Source of the DNA: SURF-24 sp964537965
GTDB taxonomy: Bacteria; Bacteroidota; Ignavibacteria; Ignavibacteriales; SURF-24
DNA length: 12,772 nt
Assembly (NCBI GenBank): GCA_964537965.1
Contig: CAZIDB010000136.1
Span: 1 to 12,772 of the forward strand
Reading direction: 5' to 3'
The notes beneath the pieces were generated by a model that worked only from the letters and a program-made list of their open reading frames with translations, made no database searches and was not told the origin of the DNA. The position numbers were made by a program, and so were the translations under genes. Shown here piece by piece: positions 7,767 to 12,772 of the stretch (within the stretch, counting starts at the first letter, position 1; each line of letters begins with the position of its first letter).

Positions 7767-9248
7767 ATGTTATCAATCGGATATGATATTGGAAGCTCGT
7801 CCATTAAATGCAGCATCATTAATATTGAAAAAGGCAGTGTCGTTTCCGAAGGTTCATATCCTTCCGAAGAAATGGAAATCACTTCTCCTAAACCTAACTG
7901 GGCAGAACAAGATCCCGAATTATGGTGGAAATATATTAAGATCATTACAAAAGACCTGATCAAAAAAGGAAATGTAAAAGCAGAAGAAGTTGTGTCGATT
8001 GGCTTATCTTACCAGATGCACGGATTAGTAATTGTAGATAAAAACCATAATGTACTTCGTCCTTCAATTATCTGGTGCGACAGCAGAGCTGTTCAGATTG
8101 GCAATAGCGCTTTTAAAGCAATTGGAAAACAGAAATGTCTTTCTAACTTATTAAACTCTCCCGGCAACTTTACTGCATCAAAATTGAGATGGGTAAGAGA
8201 AAACGAACCGGATGTGTATAAAAAAATTCACAAAGCAATGCTGCCCGGTGATTATATTGCAATGAAGTTATCCGGAGAAATTAATACTACCTACAGCGGA
8301 TTGTCGGAAGGAATATACTGGGATTTCAAAGAGAACCAGCTTTCCAAAGATGTGCTTTCATATTATGATATTGATAAGAATATACTTCCCTCTCCCAACA
8401 ATACATTTTCAGTTCAGGGTAAATTAACCAAGCAGGCTGCAGAAGAATTAGGTTTGAAAGAAGGAATAGTTATTTCTTACCGCGCTGGTGATCAGCCTAA
8501 TAATGCTTTCTCACTTAATGTTCTTAATCCCGGCGAGATTGCAGCAACAGGTGGAACATCAGGAGTTGTATACGGAATTGCAGAAAAAGTGACTTACGAT
8601 TCTTTATCCCGTGTAAACCAGTTTGCACATGTAAATTACTCAAAAGAAAATACAAGGCTTGGTGTTCTACTCTGCATTAATGGAACAGGAATTCAGTATT
8701 CCTGGATGCGAAAGAATACAGGGACAAATCTTTCATACAGTGAAATAAACAAGCTGATTGAAAAGGTACCGATCGGTTCCGAAGGAATAATTGCAATTCC
8801 ATTTGGTAATGGTGCAGAGAGAATGCTTGAGAACAAAAACACCAATGCACAATTGCTGGGAATAGATTTTAACAGGCATTCGCATCCTCATTTGTTCAGA
8901 GCAATACAGGAAGGAATAGCTTTTTCATTTAGATATGGTATGGATATTATGAAAGACATGGGTTTAAAAATGGATGTTATCCGTGCAAGCAAAGCTAATA
9001 TGTTCTTAAGTCCAACATTCAGACAAACCCTTTCAAATGTAACCGGTGCTACAATTGAGTTATATGATACAAACGGGTCGCAGGGAGCAGCAAGAGGAGC
9101 AGCGGTAGGTGCAGGATATTATAAATCATTTAAAGAAGCTTTCACTAATCTTACTTTGCTTGAAACTGTAAAGCCGGAACAAAAGGATGTGGAAGTAACA
9201 AAGAACTATTACCAGAACTGGTATGAGCAACTAAAAAAGTTTTTATAA
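7767..9248 (+). CDS. xylB: xylulokinase
   Basis: This enzyme phosphorylates D-xylulose with ATP to D-xylulose 5-phosphate, the entry point to the pentose phosphate pathway, in the cytoplasm. The 493-residue protein is a full-length FGGY-family kinase. The N-terminal ATPase-fold motif is YDIGSSSIK with D7. The substrate-side segment SYQMHGLVIVD (residues 81-91) is followed by LRPSIIWCDSRA. The GDQ motif carries D242 as catalytic base. The nucleotide-side motif ATGGTSGVVYG (260-270) and the C-terminal SPTFRQTLSNVTG and GAARGAAVGAG segments are all in place. GGAGA lies 6 nt before the ATG. It is 40 nt upstream of xylA, so the two are an operon in the order xylB-xylA. That neighbour and the sugar-type regulator decide xylulokinase over other FGGY sugar kinases. 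Confidence 0.9.
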   Translation: MLSIGYDIGSSSIKCSIINIEKGSVVSEGSYPSEEMEITSPKPNWAEQDPELWWKYIKIITKDLIKKGNVKAEEVVSIGLSYQMHGLVIVDKNHNVLRPSIIWCDSRAVQIGNSAFKAIGKQKCLSNLLNSPGNFTASKLRWVRENEPDVYKKIHKAMLPGDYIAMKLSGEINTTYSGLSEGIYWDFKENQLSKDVLSYYDIDKNILPSPNNTFSVQGKLTKQAAEELGLKEGIVISYRAGDQPNNAFSLNVLNPGEIAATGGTSGVVYGIAEKVTYDSLSRVNQFAHVNYSKENTRLGVLLCINGTGIQYSWMRKNTGTNLSYSEINKLIEKVPIGSEGIIAIPFGNGAERMLENKNTNAQLLGIDFNRHSHPHLFRAIQEGIAFSFRYGMDIMKDMGLKMDVIRASKANMFLSPTFRQTLSNVTGATIELYDTNGSQGAARGAAVGAGYYKSFKEAFTNLTLLETVKPEQKDVEVTKNYYQNWYEQLKKFL

Positions 9249-9288
9249 AATAAAACAACTTATATAATAAACTCAAAAGGAGATCTAT

Positions 9289-10617
9289 ATGGATTACTTA
9301 CTTGGAAACCAGGAGTACTTCAAGGGAATCGGGAAAATAAAATATGAAGGAAGAGATTCAAAGAATCCTCTTGCTTTCAAATGGTATGATGAAAACAAAA
9401 TTGTCTTTGGTAAAACTTTAAAAGAATATATGCGTTTTGCAGTTGCTTACTGGCATAGTTTCTGCGGAGACGGCGGCGATCCTTTTGGAAAAGCAACAAG
9501 AACATTCGGATGGGAAGATATTAATGATGAAGTTGAAAAAGCAAAAGCTAAAATGGATGCAGCTTTCGAATTCATTACTAAGATGGGAATCCCTTTTTAC
9601 TGCTTCCACGATATGGATGTTGTCTCAGAAGGTTCTTCAGTTGCAGAATCAGAAAAAAGATTACAGACACTTGTTAAATATGCTAAAGAGAAACAAAATG
9701 CCTCCGGAGTTAAATTACTCTGGGGAACAGCAAATCTATTCTCGCATAAAAGATATATGAACGGCGCTGCTACGAATCCTGATTTTAATGTACTTACCTA
9801 TGCAGCTTCCCAGGTTAAGAATGCTCTTGATGCTACAATTGAACTTGGCGGTTCAGGATATGTTTTCTGGGGCGGCAGAGAAGGTTATATGTCTTTGCTT
9901 AATACCGATATGAAACGCGAAAAAGAACATATGGCAAAGTTCTTAACTCTTGCAAGAGATTACGCACGTAAACAGGGTTTTACAGGAACATTCTTAATTG
10001 AACCAAAGCCGATGGAACCAATGAAACATCAGTATGATTATGATGTTGAAACGGTCCTCGGATTCCTGCGTTATTATGATTTAGATAAAGATTTCAAACT
10101 GAATATTGAAGTAAACCATGCAACACTTGCAGGACATACTTTCCAGCACGAATTACAGTGCGCAACTGATGCAGGAATGTTCGGCAGTATCGACGCGAAC
10201 AGAGGCGATTACCAGAACGGCTGGGATACTGATCAATTCCCTGTTAATATTTATGAAATAGTTGAAGCTATGCTTGTAATAATTGAAGCAGGCGGTTTTG
10301 GTAATGGCGGCATTAATTTCGATGCAAAGATTAGAAGGAACTCAACTGATCCGGAAGATTTATTTATTGCTCACATATCTGCAATGGATGTATTTGCCCG
10401 CTCATTGTTAATTGCAGAAAAAGTTTTAAATAAATCCGATTATAAAAAATTAAGAGTCAAAAGATATTCATCATTCGATACCGGCAACGGAAAGAAATTT
10501 GAGAATGGTGAATTGAAGCTTGAAGATCTTTATAACCTTGCTAAAAATAACAGTGAACCGGAAATGATTAGCGGCAAACAGGAAATGATTGAACAGATAA
10601 TCAACAATTATATTTAG
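9289..10617 (+). CDS. xylA: xylose isomerase (class II)
   Basis: This enzyme interconverts D-xylose and D-xylulose with two divalent metal ions in the cytoplasm. At 442 residues it has the class II length, with the extra N-terminal segment. The catalytic residues seen are H107 in CFHDMD, W145, W194 and E198 in VFWGGREGY, E238 and K240 in EPKP, E274 and H277 in IEVNHATLAGH, D302 in SIDANRGD, D313 and D315 in WDTDQ, and D345 in GGINFDAKIRR. Each metal ligand lies six residues beyond the numbering I recall for clostridial class II enzymes, so the active site is intact. The usual APEG after the catalytic FHDxD is VSEG here, a mild variation. AGGAGA at 9278-9283 is a strong ribosome binding site, in contrast to the weak ones of the efflux genes, and suggests high expression. 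A terminator follows 24 nt after the stop. Confidence 0.97.
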   Translation: MDYLLGNQEYFKGIGKIKYEGRDSKNPLAFKWYDENKIVFGKTLKEYMRFAVAYWHSFCGDGGDPFGKATRTFGWEDINDEVEKAKAKMDAAFEFITKMGIPFYCFHDMDVVSEGSSVAESEKRLQTLVKYAKEKQNASGVKLLWGTANLFSHKRYMNGAATNPDFNVLTYAASQVKNALDATIELGGSGYVFWGGREGYMSLLNTDMKREKEHMAKFLTLARDYARKQGFTGTFLIEPKPMEPMKHQYDYDVETVLGFLRYYDLDKDFKLNIEVNHATLAGHTFQHELQCATDAGMFGSIDANRGDYQNGWDTDQFPVNIYEIVEAMLVIIEAGGFGNGGINFDAKIRRNSTDPEDLFIAHISAMDVFARSLLIAEKVLNKSDYKKLRVKRYSSFDTGNGKKFENGELKLEDLYNLAKNNSEPEMISGKQEMIEQIINNYI

Positions 10618-10640
10618 TCTTTCTCAACTTATCTGAAAAT

Positions 10641-10683
10641 AAAGAGTCTGTACAATTTTAGTTGTCAGGCTCTTTTTATTTTT
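10641..10683 (+). terminator. terminator of the xylBA operon
   Basis: AAAGAG, CTG and ACAA (10641-10655) pair with TTGT, CAG and CTCTTT (10662-10675) around a 6-nt loop, with one T/G wobble and one bulged T. The stem runs into TTATTTTT. It begins 24 nt after the xylA stop and so ends the operon there; no transporter gene is included. Confidence 0.75.
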
Positions 10684-10751
10684 AAATCATCGTAGTTATT
10701 TGAATTTTTTTTATAGCATAAATTATTTTTTTGTGTAAACTAAAAATTAAC

Positions 10752-10780
10752 TTGACACTCTTTTTTTAATTCATTAGTTT
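10752..10780 (+). promoter_or_regulatory. promoter-like sequence in the gap after xylA
   Basis: TTGACA (10752-10757), a 17-nt spacer and TAGTTT (10775-10780) resemble a sigma-70-type promoter; read the Bacteroidota way it is CTTG-N20-TAgtTTCA, a weaker match. Two palindromes lie immediately downstream. There is no gene of normal size before 11245. Confidence 0.4.
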
Positions 10781-10781
10781 C

Positions 10782-10824
10782 ACATCGAGATGTCGACGTC
10801 TTAACATGAAAGTGAAAGCTTTCA
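10782..10824. promoter_or_regulatory. candidate operator palindromes
   Basis: ACATC-GA-GATGT (10782-10793) is a five-base-pair dyad and runs into the overlapping palindromes GTCGAC (10792-10797) and GACGTC (10795-10800). TGAAAGCTTTCA (10813-10824) is a perfect 12-bp palindrome. Both lie just after the promoter-like sequence, where repressor sites are usual. The second resembles sugar-repressor sites in size but has GC, not CG, at its centre, so no family is assigned. Confidence 0.4.
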
Positions 10825-10856
10825 TTATTCAGTTCCTTCTTTTTAAGAACTAAATC

Positions 10857-10900
10857 GGAGGGTATTGATGATTAAAACAAAAAGCAGTTATACATATTGA
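10857..10900 (+). other. strong ribosome binding site with a 10-residue ORF
   Basis: GGAGGG (10857-10862) is the strongest Shine-Dalgarno sequence in the window and sits 5 nt before an ATG (10868). The frame reads MIKTKSSYTY and stops at 10898-10900. It could be a true leader peptide, or the intact 5' end of a gene whose body has been lost and replaced by the repeat-rich sequence that follows. I cannot name the gene from ten residues. Confidence 0.4.
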
Positions 10901-10905
10901 TTAGT

Positions 10906-10946
10906 CATTTTGTGGAATGGTCATTGTTAAATGAACCATTCAAATG
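10906..10946. repeat. hairpin-forming inverted repeat
   Basis: GAATGGTCATT (10915-10925) pairs with AATGA-A-CCATTC (10930-10941) around a GTTA loop with a single bulged A. An outer pair, CATTT (10906-10910) with AAATG (10942-10946), extends the stem across a 4-nt bulge. It lies between the small ORF and the next terminator. Its function is unknown. Confidence 0.5.
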
Positions 10947-10974
10947 AGTTTCAAAATACAATTAAAAATAAAAG

Positions 10975-11010
10975 GCCGGAAAAAGTTAATACTTGCTCCG
11001 GCATTTTTAT
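10975..11010 (+). terminator. Rho-independent terminator in the gap after xylA
   Basis: GCCGGA (10975-10980) pairs with TCCGGC (10997-11002). Inside a symmetric 2x2 internal loop AAGT (10983-10986) pairs with ACTT (10991-10994) around TAAT. ATTTTTAT follows the stem on the plus strand. No normal gene ends here, so it would stop whatever starts from the promoter-like sequence at 10752. Confidence 0.65.
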
Positions 11011-11042
11011 TATGGGGAAGTCCAGATGAAGAATGCAGTAAA

Positions 11043-11153
11043 GATGTTTGAATGAATGCATGGTCGAATGATCGTATGTATAGAAGCGATATAATTTTCA
11101 TTCAATCATTCAAAACATCAGGAAAGAATAAGTCATTCAATCATGCAAACATC
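11043..11153. repeat. cluster of three related 20-21 nt repeats
   Basis: CATTCAATCATTCAAAACATC-type units lie at 11099-11119 and 11134-11153 in direct orientation, 35 nt apart. A third, more divergent copy (GATGTTTGAATGAATGCATG and the next base, 11043-11063) is inverted. The first inverted pair can fold as GATGTTT-GAATGA with its complement, with one bulge. There is no reading frame of note. The rest of the gap up to 11244 shows only the leader of the lipoprotein gene: a weak TTTG-N22-CAGCTTTG promoter candidate at 11163-11196. Confidence 0.5.
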
Positions 11154-11244
11154 AATATTGATTTTGCAGAAGTTTAACCTTTTCATTTCAGCTTTGTTTT
11201 AATATTTTAGGCGGGGAAAAAGCACAAAGGGTTATAGGGAATAA

Positions 11245-12549
11245 ATGAGATTTAAATTCGTATTCACTTTTTTTGTTATTTCAGTTCTTGCATTAATTGG
11301 ATGTGATTCCAACGAGCCGGAAGAAAACAGCAAGTTGATATTAACTGTTGAAGATGCATCCTGCACAGAAGCCTGGCTTAAGATAAGCGATGCCAAAGGA
11401 AGTCTGGTTACTCTTAAGAGAGATAACAAAGAAATAATGCAATTTAAACTTACCGGCACAGATACAATTGTTGTTGATGATTCTTTACTCCCAACTAAAA
11501 CCTACAGATATCAAGTATTCAGTTTGCCTGCCGGACAGGCAGGAATCCAGTATCCGACATCAAGCATCGAAGTACCCGTAACCACGATGGACACCACCAG
11601 CCACAATTTTACCTGGCAAAGCTGGGAATTCGGAGAGTCAGAAAGCAGTTCACTTTATGATGTAGCTATTATAGACGAAAATAATATTTGGGCCGTTGGT
11701 GAAATTTACATGAAAGATTCTCTCGGTAATCCTGACCCGCAAGCTTACAACGCAATTCACTTGGATGGAGAAGAATGGGAATTAAGAAAAATATATTTTC
11801 CCGCAGTTTGTGGTTCATCAACACTTATATCATATCCAATAAAATCCATAGCTGCCTTTGATGATGGTAAGATTTTTTTTACAACTGGTGGAGATAAGAT
11901 TGCAGTTTTAGGAAATAATATTCAGAGAGATAAATTTTGCTTGCCAAGTAATTTAAATATGTCAATAAATAAAATTTGGGGATCTAATAGTGAAAATTAT
12001 TTTATAGTTGGTCCTAAAGGCCGTATTGCTAATTATCTAAGTGGAAGCTGGCAAAAGATAGAAAGCGGAACAGATACACATATCACTGATATGTGCGGAT
12101 TTGTTAATGAAAACAACGAAATAATAATTTATTGTACTGTATCATCATTCTTTGAACCTGGTGATAAGAAAATATTGAAAATAAAGAATAACAAAGTCGA
12201 ACCTATTCTTTGGGATCAGGATAAACTATTATACTCTGTTTGGACAAACAATTCTAATTTTCTATACGTGTGCGGAAGCGGAGCATTTGAAAATAAATCA
12301 GGATATTGGAAACAAATTGATTTAACAAAGATCAGTATGAACAAAATAAGAGGAAATGATTTGAATGATATATTTATAGTCGGGGATTTCGGTCTCACCA
12401 TACATTTTAACGGGACAAGTTGGAAGACGTATAATGATCTTTATGATTCGAATGAAAGTTATTTTTCTGTTCAGACAGATAAAAATACTGTTGTTCTTGT
12501 TGGAGAAAAAAATGGCAAAGGAATAATTACTATCGGTAAAAGAAATTAA
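11245..12549 (+). CDS. lipoprotein with Ig/FnIII-like and beta-propeller-like regions, function unknown
   Basis: This 434-residue protein starts with a lipoprotein signal: MRFKF, a hydrophobic stretch, and the lipobox LIGC with C20. It should be lipid-anchored, probably in the outer membrane. Residues about 28-125 look like an Ig/FnIII-type beta domain (LILTVEDASCTEAWLKIS ... TYRYQVFSL ... SSIEVPVTT). From about 130 onward there are propeller-like repeats: LYDVAIIDENNIWAVG, INKIWGSNSENYFIVG with GRIANYLSGSWQKIESGT, and MNKIRGNDLNDIFIVG with LTIHFNGTSWKTY. Such repeats occur in secreted Bacteroidota proteins of unknown role. Residues 95-100 (PAGQAG) are encoded by a 17-nt palindrome that looks inserted between beta strands. 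AGGGA lies 4 nt before the ATG. There are no catalytic residues I can point to. A binding or surface role is only a guess, and no link to the xylose genes is shown. Confidence 0.85.
   Translation: MRFKFVFTFFVISVLALIGCDSNEPEENSKLILTVEDASCTEAWLKISDAKGSLVTLKRDNKEIMQFKLTGTDTIVVDDSLLPTKTYRYQVFSLPAGQAGIQYPTSSIEVPVTTMDTTSHNFTWQSWEFGESESSSLYDVAIIDENNIWAVGEIYMKDSLGNPDPQAYNAIHLDGEEWELRKIYFPAVCGSSTLISYPIKSIAAFDDGKIFFTTGGDKIAVLGNNIQRDKFCLPSNLNMSINKIWGSNSENYFIVGPKGRIANYLSGSWQKIESGTDTHITDMCGFVNENNEIIIYCTVSSFFEPGDKKILKIKNNKVEPILWDQDKLLYSVWTNNSNFLYVCGSGAFENKSGYWKQIDLTKISMNKIRGNDLNDIFIVGDFGLTIHFNGTSWKTYNDLYDSNESYFSVQTDKNTVVLVGEKNGKGIITIGKRN
11527..11543. repeat. palindromic element in frame inside the lipoprotein gene
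   Basis: CCTGCC-GGACA-GGCAGG is a perfect six-base-pair hairpin with a 5-nt loop. It starts exactly on a codon boundary and with one further base encodes PAGQAG. It is GC-rich (13 of 17) within an AT-rich gene. A related copy lies outside genes at 12706-12720. Confidence 0.65.
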
Positions 12550-12566
12550 TTATAACCATATAAACA

Positions 12567-12679
12567 GGTTGCTGAGTGTTCCGATTTTAATCGGAATGTA
12601 TCGAAGCAACCGTTAATGAAAAAGCTTCTTCCTTGATTATATCGATACATCCCAACTGTGTCGGAACTAATCAACAACC
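12567..12679. repeat. inverted pair of 38-nt modules (MITE-like or structured RNA)
   Basis: The arm at 12567-12604 and the reverse complement of 12642-12679 share GGTTG, TGA, GTTCCGA and ATGTATCGA in the same order, with a 37-nt middle (12605-12641). The left module also contains its own stem, TTCCGATT with AATCGGAA (12579-12596), and GGTTGCT (12567-12573) pairs with AGCAACC (12605-12611). The matching inner stem of the right module is degraded. It follows the lipoprotein stop by 17 nt and could act as a terminator-like or processing structure, though no T-run follows. Confidence 0.55.
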
Positions 12680-12702
12680 GGTTTGAAAATATTCTGCCTC
12701 TC

Positions 12703-12743
12703 CCCTGCCTGCGGTAGGCAATGCTGTCAACTTAAGAGCAGGG
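12703..12743. repeat. second copy of the palindromic element, within a larger stem
   Basis: TGCCT-GCGGT-AGGCA (12706-12720) is a perfect five-base-pair hairpin similar to the element at 11527, with a shortened centre. It sits inside a wider pair, CCCTGC (12703-12708) and GCAGGG (12738-12743), which would compete with it. It ends 17 nt before the next gene start and so lies in that gene's leader. Confidence 0.45.
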
Positions 12744-12760
12744 AAAAAAGGATAGATAAA

Positions 12761-12772
12761 ATGAATTTAAAA
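12761..12772 (+). CDS. start of a gene cut by the window end
   Basis: An ATG follows AAGGA (12748-12752) at 8-nt spacing and the frame reads MNLK to the window edge. Only four codons are visible, so the product is unknown. The ribosome binding site is the only support. Confidence 0.45.

Noticed and set aside
7574..7786. 70-codon plus-strand ORF between the regulator and xylB
   Set aside because: It starts inside operator 1, crosses operator 2 and overlaps the xylB start in another frame. The interval is regulatory, not coding.
9437..9760. 107-codon ORF inside xylA in another frame
   Set aside because: xylA is an intact conserved enzyme in the main frame, and the alternative has no ribosome binding site or recognisable domain.
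10733..10758. GTGT ... ACAC pair as a third operator of the xylose regulator
   Set aside because: The half-sites are 18 nt apart, not 7 as in the two good sites, so the geometry does not fit.
11043..11153. CRISPR array
   Set aside because: There are only three unequal copies, one is inverted, the spacers are irregular, and no cas gene is in the window.

Overview
The window looks like a chromosomal segment of a Bacteroidota/Chlorobiota-group bacterium, most likely Ignavibacteria. The sequence is AT-rich. Two Bacteroidota-type promoters (TTTG, 20-nt spacer, TAnnTTTG or close) can be read. A Nudix-fold sugar regulator sits beside a xylB-xylA pair, an arrangement I recall from Bacteroides. A lipoprotein gene carries an in-frame PAGQAG palindrome of a kind I associate with this group. 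The taxonomic call is inference; no rRNA or marker gene is present.

Layout. (1) 1-113: end of the preceding region with a perfect 12-bp stem terminator. (2) 114-6304, all minus strand: a four-gene tripartite efflux operon transcribed TetR regulator, TolC-type outer-membrane channel, membrane fusion protein, RND pump. It is headed by a near-consensus promoter (6377-6408) and a dyad (6334-6366) that is a candidate TetR operator. (3) 6305-6827: a long gap with that promoter and, further along, a 70-codon open stretch without a start that may be a gene remnant. (4) 6828-7517 (minus) and 7767-10617 (plus): a Nudix-type regulator diverging from xylulokinase and xylose isomerase. The shared 249-nt gap holds two GTGT-N7-ACAC palindromes that overlap the likely promoters. 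A terminator follows xylA. (5) 10618-11244: a 627-nt gap that contains a promoter-like sequence, two palindromes, a strong ribosome binding site with an 11-codon ORF, two hairpins (one a good terminator) and a cluster of short repeats. It reads as either a small transcript or the head of a lost operon. (6) 11245-12549: a lipoprotein with an Ig/FnIII-like N-terminal part and beta-propeller-like repeats. (7) 12550-12772: an inverted pair of 38-nt modules, a second copy of the palindromic element, and the first codons of another gene.

How the parts work together. The efflux genes make a complete inner-membrane/periplasm/outer-membrane export machine, probably autoregulated by its first gene. The xylose genes convert D-xylose to xylulose 5-phosphate and are probably repressed by the divergent regulator until a pentose or pentose derivative is present. 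No xylose transporter or xylanase is visible here. I see no phage, CRISPR, toxin-antitoxin or defence system. The most unusual material is non-coding: the structured gap after xylA, the in-frame palindrome and the inverted-module element.
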